From: Alphaproteobacteria bacterium
GTDB lineage: Bacteria > Pseudomonadota > Alphaproteobacteria > Micropepsales > Micropepsaceae
Assembly (NCBI GenBank): GCA_028869725.1
Contig: JAGWRJ010000360.1
Location: 1 to 5,644, forward strand
Length of the DNA: 5,644 nucleotides
Reading direction: 5' to 3'
Position numbers and translations under genes: made by a program. Of the stretch, positions 1 to 5,644 are shown one piece after another; the stretch's first letter is position 1, and each line of letters begins with the position of its first letter. The notes beneath the pieces are model-generated. The model worked only from the letters and a program-made list of their open reading frames with translations. It ran no database searches and was not told the DNA's origin.

Positions 1-70
1 GCAAGGGAGCCGGAGGGGATGCGGGCAGGGATGCCGCGCGGGGCTCATTGTGCGGAGGCGGGGTGGTCAT
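1..70 (-). CDS. start of an unidentified gene running off the left edge
   Basis: An ATG at 70 begins a frame open to the window edge for 23 codons. The visible residues, MTTPPPHNEPRAASLPASPP, are rich in proline and alanine, like a flexible N-terminal tail. There is no hydrophobic signal sequence in this part. GAGGA at 80-84 lies nine bases upstream, a good Shine-Dalgarno sequence. It follows the stop of the possible membrane-protein remnant by about 34 bases in the same orientation. Product unknown; too little is visible to name it. Confidence 0.5.
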   Translation of the reverse strand, partial: MTTPPPHNEPRAASLPASPPAPL

Positions 71-79
71 GCTGCTGTG

Positions 80-84
80 TCCTC
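80..84 (-). promoter_or_regulatory. Shine-Dalgarno sequence of the left-edge gene
   Basis: GAGGA on the minus strand lies nine bases before the ATG at 70. It is the main support for a real gene start at the left edge. Confidence 0.45.
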
Positions 85-104
85 ACATCAGGAACCAGGC
101 CGCG

Positions 105-331
105 TCAATACCGCGTCGTGAGCGCGATGAGCCACATGGGCTGATGGGCAGTAAGGATGGTGTCGAGCGTGTGATTGAGCCCGGTGACAGTCATGATGCC
201 GAATGTAACGAGTACGATCCTGAGGGCGCGCCTGTCATGGGCATGACCGCGATCATCATCACGCGCCAGGCCGCAATGCCAGAGCCGATGCCAACCAGAG
301 TTGCGGTGGCGCCTGGCAGCCGGTCACGCAT
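105..331 (-). pseudogene. possible frameshifted remnant of a small two-helix membrane protein
   Basis: Minus-strand frames in this stretch look protein-like in two consecutive pieces. From ATG at 331 one frame gives MRDRLPGATATLVGIGSG...AAWRVMMIAVMP, a clear hydrophobic helix. A second frame, shifted as if one base were missing, gives HDRRALRIVLVTFGIMTVTG followed by LNHTLDTILTAHQPMWLIALTTRY and a stop at 107-105. The switch would lie near 231-260, around a GATGATGAT repeat. Joined, they would make a protein of about 75 residues with two membrane helices. The second frame alone has no ATG, GTG or TTG before an internal ATG 29 codons from its end. I do not recognise the family. There is no good ribosome site before 331. 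It could be decayed, a sequencing error, or chance. Apart from this, 71-378 shows nothing I can name. Confidence 0.3.
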
Positions 332-378
332 GAGCGCAAGGCACGACGCTGGTGAGGTTCGTGTGTCTGACGGCAACA

Positions 379-1080
379 TCAGTGTATCGATGCCGCACCG
401 ACGAGGGCTGGCAGATCGGCGAGCGAGGTGATCTCGCGGTCCGGCTTGCCCGGCAGACGTTCTGGACGCTGGCCGTAGCGGTTGCACCACACCACCCGCA
501 TGCCGAAGGCCGACGCCGCATAGGCATCCCAGGCATTGGTCGACTGAAACGAAATCATGGGGGCGGCAACGCCGAGCCGGTCAACCGCGAACTGATAGAC
601 CTGGCGATGGGGCTTATAGGTCCCGATCTCTTCGACCGACAGCACGGCGTCCAGCAGATGAGCGATCCCGGCATTTTCCACGGCGGCATCCAGCATGGCC
701 GGGGAACCGTTTGACAGGATCGCGGTTTTAAGACCGGCCTTCTTGATTTCACGCAGCATCGCTGGCACTTCAGGAAAGGCGTCGAGCGTGAGATAGAGCG
801 CCATCAGGCGTTTGCGCAGGCTGGCATCGGCGATGCCGAGCGTTTCGAGGGTGAAATCAAGCGCATCGCCAGTGACTTCCCAGAAGCCAACATGACGCTG
901 CTGCAGTGCTCTCAGCCAGGTATATTCCAGCTGCTTGCGGCGCCAGAGGTCGTTAAGGGGCTCAAGCTTGTCGCCCAGGACATCGCGGCAGCGCGCCGCT
1001 GCCGACGCGTAGTCGAAAAGTGTGCCATAGGCATCGAAGACACACGCTCTTATTCCCTCAAGAGGCTTTACTTCCGTCAT
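379..1080 (-). CDS. haloacid dehalogenase, type II (L-2-haloacid dehalogenase)
   Basis: This cytoplasmic HAD-superfamily hydrolase of 233 residues would convert L-2-haloacids to D-2-hydroxyacids through an aspartyl-ester intermediate. Numbering from the ATG, the nucleophile is D16 in FDAYGTLFD. The conserved arginine is R47 in LWRRKQLEYTWLR, motif II is LSNGS (S123), the lysine is K156 in TYKPH, and motif IV is FQSTNAWDA (S180, N182, D185). These match the catalytic set known from Pseudomonas sp. YL dehalogenase, and LWRxKQLEYTWLR is diagnostic of type II enzymes rather than other HAD phosphatases. The glutamine after the conserved arginine in YL is arginine here (R48), which may affect substrate choice. 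Length is normal. The start is ATG at 1080; a TTG at 1086 is an alternative, with AAGGG five bases before the TTG and eleven before the ATG. An in-frame TGA closes the frame just upstream. It is separated from the transporter operon by about 520 bases. Confidence 0.93.
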   Translation of the reverse strand: MTEVKPLEGIRACVFDAYGTLFDYASAAARCRDVLGDKLEPLNDLWRRKQLEYTWLRALQQRHVGFWEVTGDALDFTLETLGIADASLRKRLMALYLTLDAFPEVPAMLREIKKAGLKTAILSNGSPAMLDAAVENAGIAHLLDAVLSVEEIGTYKPHRQVYQFAVDRLGVAAPMISFQSTNAWDAYAASAFGMRVVWCNRYGQRPERLPGKPDREITSLADLPALVGAASIH

Positions 1081-1451
1081 TGCCAACCCAACCCTTGCTC
1101 ACAACGGTTCCTGCTTTTTGACGCAGCTCCTGCCAGGTCGCAGTCCTCAGGCCCCGCCCCGGGCGGGATCGCTTTGCCGCGTAAAGAGAGCAGCGAGCCC
1201 CTTCGCGAGGGCCCACTCGTTCTTGGTCCGTGTTGCACGCTCAACACCATCGGAGCTTCGGAGCATAATGCTTTTCCAGACTGGCAAAAGCATCGCTCTC
1301 GTCATTGAGCTTGCGCAAATAGTTTTTGCAGATCCGACAGTGGTGGCCGAGAGGGTTTCGGCAAGGCGTGCAAATCTTCCGCTACCAAACTCGTGATCCA
1401 TGCCACTGACCGTGTGTTGCGGCTTGATCACCGGCAGAAAGGCTCCGCCCG

Positions 1452-1474
1452 GCCAAAGCAGCGGGGTCTTTGGC
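1452..1474 (-). repeat. second hairpin next to the operon-end hairpin
   Basis: GCCAAAG at 1452-1458 and CTTTGGC at 1468-1474 form a perfect seven-base-pair stem with a nine-base loop. It lies seven bases beyond the larger hairpin at 1482-1520, so the two stand in tandem after the operon. No T-run follows. It may strengthen transcript termination or protection, or be chance. Confidence 0.35.
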
Positions 1475-1481
1475 ACGGTGG

Positions 1482-1520
1482 CGACATCGAAGCGGCCTCA
1501 GAACTTGCCGCTTCGTGTCG
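1482..1520 (-). terminator. long hairpin downstream of the transporter operon, possible terminator or mRNA 3' end
   Basis: The arms at 1482-1496 and 1507-1520 are inverted copies (core CGAAGCGGC and GCCGCTTCG) pairing over 14 base pairs with a single bulged base (T1487) and a ten-base loop. It lies about 90 bases after the stop of the last operon gene. No run of T follows on the minus strand, so it is not a classical Rho-independent terminator. It could block exonucleases or act with Rho. The pairing is seen directly; the role is inferred. Confidence 0.4.
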
Positions 1521-1609
1521 ACATGCAGAATTGGGAAGGCCGCGCCCCTGGCTCCGGGCCCTCTTGTGCAGGCGGACGTCAGGGGGGCTACGATTGAAGG
1601 ATATTAACC

Positions 1610-1777
1610 TCAGCGTCGGGCAAAGACCGCGGCACCGAGCAGGAGCGTTGCGGGCATGATGAAGGCGGCATCTTTGGCAAGGCCGACGTGAACGAGGAGT
1701 GCGGTCAGAGCCACGACCGCGGCCACGAAGCCGAGATTGTAGAGATCGCCAAACAGGGTCTTGAAGAAAGCGTTCAT
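1610..1777 (-). CDS. 55-residue hydrophobic microprotein, last gene of the transporter operon
   Basis: This small gene starts with ATG at 1777, overlapping the stop of the preceding membrane protein as ATGA, and ends with TGA at 1612-1610. A GAGG Shine-Dalgarno sequence lies seven bases upstream (1785-1788). The 55-residue product begins MNAFFKTLFGDLYN and has two hydrophobic stretches, about residues 15-34 and 37-53, separated by KDA, and ends in ARR. It therefore looks like a two-helix membrane protein with a positively charged C-terminus. Codons favour G or C at the third position like the genes upstream. I do not recognise a named family. Its position suggests a partner or stabilising subunit of the COG4280-like protein, which is inference from coupling only. 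The short length makes it easy to miss in automatic annotation. Confidence 0.72.
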   Translation of the reverse strand: MNAFFKTLFGDLYNLGFVAAVVALTALLVHVGLAKDAAFIMPATLLLGAAVFARR

Positions 1778-2499
1778 GACAGAGCCTCACGTGGCGTACG
1801 GCGGCGGATAAGGCCCGCGATTGCAAGGCCGCCCAGAAGATAAAAGGCAAACAGGCCAAGGAGGCTGAGATCACCGTCCGGCCAGGCGCCGGGAGCGAGG
1901 GCTTCCAGGGTCCAGAAGCTGCCGAAGCTCACGATCATGGCGCCGACCACGAACTTGATCGCGTTCTCCGGTACCCGCCGCAGAGGTGCGCGCACCACTG
2001 CCCCGGCAAGGATGACAAGCAGAAGGGCGGCAAGCGCACCGGCGACCGCAGACCACGGCGTCTGACTTTTTACGCCCAATGCCACGACGATCAGCCAGAC
2101 CTCGAGGCCTTCGAGCATCACGCCCTTGAAGGCAATCAGCCAGGCGGCATGGCGGTCGCCATGGGACAGTTCCTCCCGTGTGTGCGCGAATTCCGCATCT
2201 TCATCGTGAAGTGCCTTGAGACCGGCACTGCGGGCGATAGCCTTGGCGAGCCAGCGTAGCCCGAACAGCAGCAGAAGCACGCCGATCACCAGTTCCAGCA
2301 CATCCATGCTGACACCCAGCCTGAGGACACCGCCGGTGAGCACGGTCATCACCGCAAGCGTGCCCAGCGCGGCGGCAGCGGCGCCCATGGCGCGTGGCCA
2401 GCCGATGCTGAGACTGACCGCAAGGACGATGGTGAAGGCCTCGACCCACTCGACCGAGGCGGCGAGGAAGGTTGGTATGAATACGGACCATTCAGTCAT
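1774..2499 (-). CDS. COG4280-like multi-pass membrane protein with FTR1-like ExxE motifs
   Basis: This protein of 241 residues has about seven hydrophobic segments (roughly 5-30, 36-58, 66-86, 120-142, 148-170, 178-200 and 212-231). I recognise it as like the COG4280 group of uncharacterised membrane proteins; this is from memory of the family. Two helices carry similar acidic motifs, SVEWVEAFTIVLAV (E17, E20) and MLEGLEVWLIVVAL (E130, E133). They suggest an internal repeat and recall the REGLE helices of FTR1-type iron permeases, although the arginine is absent. The hydrophilic loop at 97-119 is rich in His, Asp and Glu (H98, H106, H113, H117), compatible with metal contact. The gene overlaps the ATPase end by eight bases and the next small gene by four, so it belongs to the transporter operon. 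It might be a metal permease or exporter, or an accessory to the ABC importer. Transport function is inference only. Confidence 0.82.
   Translation of the reverse strand: MTEWSVFIPTFLAASVEWVEAFTIVLAVSLSIGWPRAMGAAAAALGTLAVMTVLTGGVLRLGVSMDVLELVIGVLLLLFGLRWLAKAIARSAGLKALHDEDAEFAHTREELSHGDRHAAWLIAFKGVMLEGLEVWLIVVALGVKSQTPWSAVAGALAALLLVILAGAVVRAPLRRVPENAIKFVVGAMIVSFGSFWTLEALAPGAWPDGDLSLLGLFAFYLLGGLAIAGLIRRRTPREALS
1785..1788 (-). promoter_or_regulatory. Shine-Dalgarno sequence of the 55-codon gene
   Basis: GAGG on the minus strand lies seven bases before the ATG at 1777, inside the 3' end of the upstream membrane-protein gene. It supports the ATGA overlap as a true translation start. Confidence 0.6.
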
Positions 2500-3553
2500 G
2501 ATGGGTCTGAGTCTCCGTCAGTGGAAAAACCAGGACGTGATCGGGAGCGATCCTGAGCCTGGCGCTGGGTGGTGGCTGCACTGCTTCGCGGCTGCAAAGT
2601 TTGGCATCGCTTCCGGCAATACGCCAATAAGCACGGTAAGACCCCGCCTCGAAGGCGCAGAACTGCAGCTCGGCCGGAATGCCGGTTTCAGCAATGCGTA
2701 CGCCCTCGGGCCGAATATAGACGATCCCGGTCTGCCCAAGCTTGAGCGGATGCACGCAGGCCGGCACGAACCGGCCGTCAAGGCGAATGCCGCTCTGACC
2801 GTCTTCGCAGTCCACCGCCGCAGCAAAGCCACCTGTGGCGCCAATGAAGCGGGCAATCCGGGCGGTTCCCGGCCGCGCATACAGGCTATCCGGGGTTGCT
2901 GTCTGGATCAGCGCGCCGTTTTCCAGGACGGCAATCCGGTCTGCGAGCCGCCAGGCATCGAGCGGATCGTGACTGACAAAGAGTACAGCCGTACCCGATT
3001 CCCGTGCCAGCAAACGGATTTCCAGACGCAGGCGTTCACGAATGTCGCTGTCGAGGCTGGAGAGCGCTTCATCGCATAACAGCAGATCCGGATTTGCCGC
3101 CAGAGCCCGTGCGATTCCTACGCGTTGCTGCTGTCCCCCCGACAGTTCGTGGGGGCGCTTGGCCGCGAATGGCTGCAGCTCCATGCGGTCCAGAAGTTCA
3201 AGTGCGCGCTTGCGCCGAAGCGTTGCAGTGCCGCGCGCCGCAGCTTCAATGTTCTGCAGGCAGGTAAAGTGCGGCCACAGTGCGTAGTCCTGGAACACCA
3301 TGCCGAGGCCGCGTCGTTCGGCAGGGATGAAGGTGCCGGTCTGCGGCTGGTCGACGATCTCGTTGCGCAAGCTGAGGCAGCCAGTGTCGGCCCGCTCAAG
3401 TCCTGCGATCAGCCGCAAAAGCGTCGTTTTTCCTGAGCCCGAGCCGCCGATCAGAACGACGAATTCGCCCGCATTCATTGAAAAGCTGATGTTCCTGAGA
3501 ACGGCGCTGTGGCCGAAGCGCTTGCTGGCCGCGTCTATGTGCACAAGTGTCAT
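2492..3553 (-). CDS. ABC transporter ATP-binding protein, FbpC/PotA type
   Basis: This cytoplasmic ATPase of 353 residues would energise the importer. All nucleotide-binding motifs are present: Walker A GGSGSGKT at residues 36-43, the Q-loop glutamine in VFQDY (Q88), signature LSGGQQQR at 137-144, Walker B LLLCDE ending at E162, D-loop SSLD at 165-168, and the switch histidine in FVSHD (H195). An aromatic residue (F13) sits at the A-loop position. After the ATPase domain, FIGATGGF (237-244) leads into a C-terminal accessory domain (about 245-345, TOBE-like, with YIRPEGVRI) typical of FbpC, PotA and CysA subfamilies. Walker B continues as DEA, where many relatives have DEP; this should not affect catalysis. 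The ATG start overlaps the permease stop (ATGA) and has GGAG seven bases upstream (3561-3564). The end overlaps the next gene by eight bases (ATGACTGA). Confidence 0.95.
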   Translation of the reverse strand: MTLVHIDAASKRFGHSAVLRNISFSMNAGEFVVLIGGSGSGKTTLLRLIAGLERADTGCLSLRNEIVDQPQTGTFIPAERRGLGMVFQDYALWPHFTCLQNIEAAARGTATLRRKRALELLDRMELQPFAAKRPHELSGGQQQRVGIARALAANPDLLLCDEALSSLDSDIRERLRLEIRLLARESGTAVLFVSHDPLDAWRLADRIAVLENGALIQTATPDSLYARPGTARIARFIGATGGFAAAVDCEDGQSGIRLDGRFVPACVHPLKLGQTGIVYIRPEGVRIAETGIPAELQFCAFEAGSYRAYWRIAGSDAKLCSREAVQPPPSARLRIAPDHVLVFPLTETQTHHD

Positions 3554-5154
3554 GCGGGCTCTCCGACGAGAGGCGTTCTCACCAGGAATTTGAGCAGTCC
3601 GCTCGCTGCACCGGCAACGAGGAGGGCGGCGAGCATGGCTGATAGTGCAAGACGGGCTTCGCTCGTGTAATCGAGACTCTGGTTGAGCCAGAGCAGCGCT
3701 ACTGCCACGGGCGCCCGCCCCGCGGGGTACAGCAATTCGGAAATCGGAAGTTCAAAGAACACCTGGATGAAAGCCATCGTCCAGCCCCAGGTAAGCGCGG
3801 GCGCCAGAAGAGGGGCTTCGACATCAAGAAGGCGGATCGACAGAGGTACTGCGTGCAGACGGGCGGCTTCAGAGAGGTTGCGATGAATGTGCTCTATGGG
3901 GGCCTGGAGAAAGCGCAGCAACATCGGCACCTGCACCGCGACATAGGCGAAGACGAGCAGAAGTGGTGTGCCATAGAGCGCAAGCCAGCCGGAATTGAAG
4001 GCGATCAGGTAGGCTGCCCCCAATACTATTCCAGGTAGGGCCATATTGGTCAGGGACAGTGCGCCGATCATCTGGCCGTATCTGGTTCCGGCAGTTCGCT
4101 GACGCAGCAGTATCGGGGTGGCGATTGCCACCGCGAGGCTGGCAGCAAGGACGGCGTAGAGCGTGGAGTAAAGTATGCTGTCCCATGCAATCGGCAGATG
4201 TTCGGCGGTAGGCTGGCGTGCGACGGCGGCGCTGACCAACGCGGTGAGCGGTATCGCAAGGCCTACTGCGACCAGAAGGCCAAGACCGGACCAGGCACAG
4301 AACGCTTCAACCGAGTCCGGCGGCGGGCACAGGACTGCGCGCCGGCGACCATGGATGAGGGCGCCGCCAAAGCGGGCCGCGATGTAAAGCTGGACGGTAA
4401 CGGCGAGAAGGGCGAGGCCTACAAGCTGCCAGCTGAGAAGGGCGGCGCCCGCAAAATTGACCGGGGTAGTCGCGAGGCGTTCATAGATCGCATAGGTGAC
4501 AATGGGCAGATGGATCTGGGCACCGAGGGTTGCCGGAATGCCGAATTCCTGGATGCTCTCGACGAATACGACGGCAAATGCGGCGCCGACTGATGGCAGC
4601 AGTAGTTGTAGCAGGACTGCGCGGCGCAGGATGGGGCTGCGGATAAGAAGACGGGCGGCATCGTCGAGCTCTGCACCGATGGCGCGCCAGCTTGTGCGCG
4701 CCGCCAGGGTGGCAAAAGGCAGTCCCTTGAGCGCAAGGAGGAATATAATGCCGAACTGGCTGTAAAACGCCGACGCAAGAGCGCCATGGGCAAGCGCGGT
4801 GCGACTGAAAACGATCTGCCATCCAGCTGTCATCAGATAGCTTGGAAGGACAAAGAGGAGCCAGAGGCTGACCATGAGGGCGCCGCTGCCACGCCAGCGC
4901 CGCCGTTCCATGAGCCAGGCGGCAGGCACGCCGCAGGCGATGGCCAGAGTCGAGGCGAGCACGCTGAGCCGTACGCTGTTGACAAGTGCCCTGACACTCA
5001 CGGCGCTGACCTGTGCGAGGCCAAGGTGGCCGGATCGGCTCAGAAATGGCAGTAGCAGGAAACGCAAGGTCGGGTAGAGCGTCAGCACAGCCATGAGGCC
5101 GATGAGTGCGAGCCCGAATACCCCCTTGATCCGGTTTTGGCTTGAAGGTGTCAC
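3550..5154 (-). CDS. ABC transporter permease, fused double-domain (FbpB/AfuB type)
   Basis: This inner-membrane protein of 534 residues would form the translocation channel of the importer. It contains two homologous permease halves in one chain, as in FbpB, ThiP and related proteins, so one copy supplies both transmembrane domains. Hydrophobic segments run throughout (for example around residues 12-37, 62-80, 93-110, 186-200, 238-260, 288-310 and 330-350). The two cytoplasmic coupling loops that dock the ATPase are recognisable: AELDDAARLL at about 161-170 and NLSEAARLHA at about 426-435, each followed by a block ending in a P-containing hydrophobic stretch. The start is GTG at 5154, overlapping the binding-protein stop (GTGA), with only a weak upstream GAG, so translational coupling is likely. 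The stop overlaps the ATPase ATG by four bases. The length is usual for this family. The substrate is not visible in the sequence; ferric iron is the most likely class by family. Confidence 0.93.
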   Translation of the reverse strand: MTPSSQNRIKGVFGLALIGLMAVLTLYPTLRFLLLPFLSRSGHLGLAQVSAVSVRALVNSVRLSVLASTLAIACGVPAAWLMERRRWRGSGALMVSLWLLFVLPSYLMTAGWQIVFSRTALAHGALASAFYSQFGIIFLLALKGLPFATLAARTSWRAIGAELDDAARLLIRSPILRRAVLLQLLLPSVGAAFAVVFVESIQEFGIPATLGAQIHLPIVTYAIYERLATTPVNFAGAALLSWQLVGLALLAVTVQLYIAARFGGALIHGRRRAVLCPPPDSVEAFCAWSGLGLLVAVGLAIPLTALVSAAVARQPTAEHLPIAWDSILYSTLYAVLAASLAVAIATPILLRQRTAGTRYGQMIGALSLTNMALPGIVLGAAYLIAFNSGWLALYGTPLLLVFAYVAVQVPMLLRFLQAPIEHIHRNLSEAARLHAVPLSIRLLDVEAPLLAPALTWGWTMAFIQVFFELPISELLYPAGRAPVAVALLWLNQSLDYTSEARLALSAMLAALLVAGAASGLLKFLVRTPLVGEPA

Positions 5155-5644
5155 TTGCTCATAACCGCTGTGCTGAACCAGGTGTTGATCATGCTCTCGC
5201 GCGCACCCCAGAGCTTCGGGTCAAGATGCAGAACATGCAGGGCCGAAAGACTTGGCAGGTGATGACGCGGTCTGACACCTTTTGTCAGAGGCCAATAGTA
5301 TCCATCCGCATTTCCTTTCGTCATGCGCAGCTTCTGAATGTCTGGGCGCATGGCAAAGCGGATGAAGCGCCTAGCGTCACGTTGTTGATCAGGCGCAAGC
5401 CCTGCGGCGACAACGAGGACGCTTGGCAGGGCGAAGGACGGGTTGGGGATCTGCACTTTGAGCGACGGATCGCGCGCTGCCACAAACCAGGCTGCGGAGG
5501 ACTGGGTGATGGCAAGCTTGATATCGCCGCTGCGCAATGCCGCCAGCGTGTTGGCGTTCTTGGTGTAGACGTGCAGACCCTGCGCAACCAGGCGCCGCAC
5601 GAAGCCCTTGCCTTGCGGCCAGCCGCCAGCCTGCTCGAGCAGGC
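5151..5644 (-). CDS. ABC transporter periplasmic solute-binding protein, family 1 (AfuA/FbpA-like), 3' part only
   Basis: This is the C-terminal part of a periplasmic binding protein that would capture the substrate and deliver it to the permease encoded next. The frame is open to the window edge, giving 163 residues before the stop. A GTG at 5600 is only an internal codon, because 14 more in-frame codons precede it. The visible part matches the second lobe of COG1840-type proteins. It has a segment where substrate-contact loops usually lie (KNANTLAALRSGDIKLAITQ), a central IPNPSFALPS strand, a helix with RRFIRFAMRPDIQKL, and the typical tail GYYWPLTKGVRP...LPSLSAL...LDPKLWG. The signal peptide and first lobe are outside the window. 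The stop overlaps the permease start by four bases (GTGA). Family members bind ferric iron, thiamine, phosphonates or other anions. The ligand cannot be decided from this fragment; iron is the most common case with this type of permease and ATPase. Confidence 0.87.
   Translation of the reverse strand, partial: LLEQAGGWPQGKGFVRRLVAQGLHVYTKNANTLAALRSGDIKLAITQSSAAWFVAARDPSLKVQIPNPSFALPSVLVVAAGLAPDQQRDARRFIRFAMRPDIQKLRMTKGNADGYYWPLTKGVRPRHHLPSLSALHVLHLDPKLWGARESMINTWFSTAVMSK

Larger units (their letters stand above)
1087..1609. other. intergenic region of about 520 bases without a convincing intact gene
   Basis: Between the operon end and the dehalogenase no frame has a good start, ribosome site and protein-like composition together. 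Besides the two hairpins it holds a GC palindrome at 1153-1167 (CCCGCCC, one base, GGGCGGG) and a Cys/His-rich open frame at 1241-1381 on the minus strand that lacks a normal start codon. The dehalogenase promoter would be expected here on the minus strand, but I could not pick a -35/-10 pair with confidence. Confidence 0.6.

Noticed and set aside
48..431. Plus-strand frame of 127 codons at the left end
   Set aside because: It overlaps the dehalogenase 3' end on the opposite strand, has no recognisable domain, and its composition looks like an antisense shadow.
1153..1167. GC palindrome CCCGCCC-C-GGGCGGG as a terminator
   Set aside because: The loop would be too short for the full stem and no T-run follows on either strand; such strings are expected by chance in GC-rich DNA.
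1268..1396. Plus-strand frame of 42 codons starting MLFQTGKSIALVIELAQ with GGAG close upstream
   Set aside because: It lies exactly opposite the Cys/His-rich frame, is very short, and has no supporting context on the plus strand, where no other gene in the window lies.
1147..1476. Minus-strand frame of 109 codons in the intergenic region
   Set aside because: No good ribosome site and no domain; part of it is out of frame with the more structured Cys/His-rich frame. The evidence was too weak to call a gene.
2216..3079. Long plus-strand frame of 287 codons
   Set aside because: It lies opposite the ATPase and the COG4280-like gene, both with clear protein signals, so it is a shadow of GC-rich coding sequence.
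4198..4593. Plus-strand frame of 131 codons opposite the permease
   Set aside because: The permease on the other strand is complete and well supported; this frame has no domain and no start signal.

Overview
The window is GC-rich with strong G/C preference at third codon positions, and every convincing gene lies on the minus strand. Gene content and codon style suggest a proteobacterium, most likely an alphaproteobacterium. That is an inference from style, not from a marker gene. Genes are described below in their own reading direction, from high to low coordinates.

Right part (5644 to 1610) is one tightly packed transport operon that enters from outside the window. It starts with the 3' end of a family-1 (AfuA/FbpA-like) periplasmic solute-binding protein. 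Next come a fused double-domain permease, an FbpC/PotA-type ATPase with a C-terminal accessory domain, and a COG4280-like multi-pass membrane protein with two ExxE motifs resembling the REGLE helices of FTR1 iron permeases. The last gene is a 55-codon hydrophobic microprotein. Consecutive genes overlap by 4, 4, 8 and 4 bases (GTGA, ATGA, ATGACTGA, ATGA), so all five are probably translationally coupled. The binding protein, permease and ATPase form a complete importer of the ferric-iron/related-anion type. The two distal genes are the unusual part and suggest an extra membrane module, possibly for metal handling. The operon promoter is outside the window.

Middle part (1609 to 1087) is about 520 bases with no convincing intact gene. 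It holds two adjacent hairpins just downstream of the operon, which may end or protect the transcript, and a Cys/His-rich 46-codon open frame without a normal start.

Left part: 1080 to 379 is a complete type II (L-2-) haloacid dehalogenase with all catalytic residues recognisable. Downstream of it (about 331 to 105) is what looks like a frameshifted remnant of a small two-helix membrane protein. At the left edge (70 to 1) a new gene appears to start behind a good Shine-Dalgarno sequence and runs out of the window.

No tRNA, rRNA, insertion sequence, CRISPR array or phage gene was seen.
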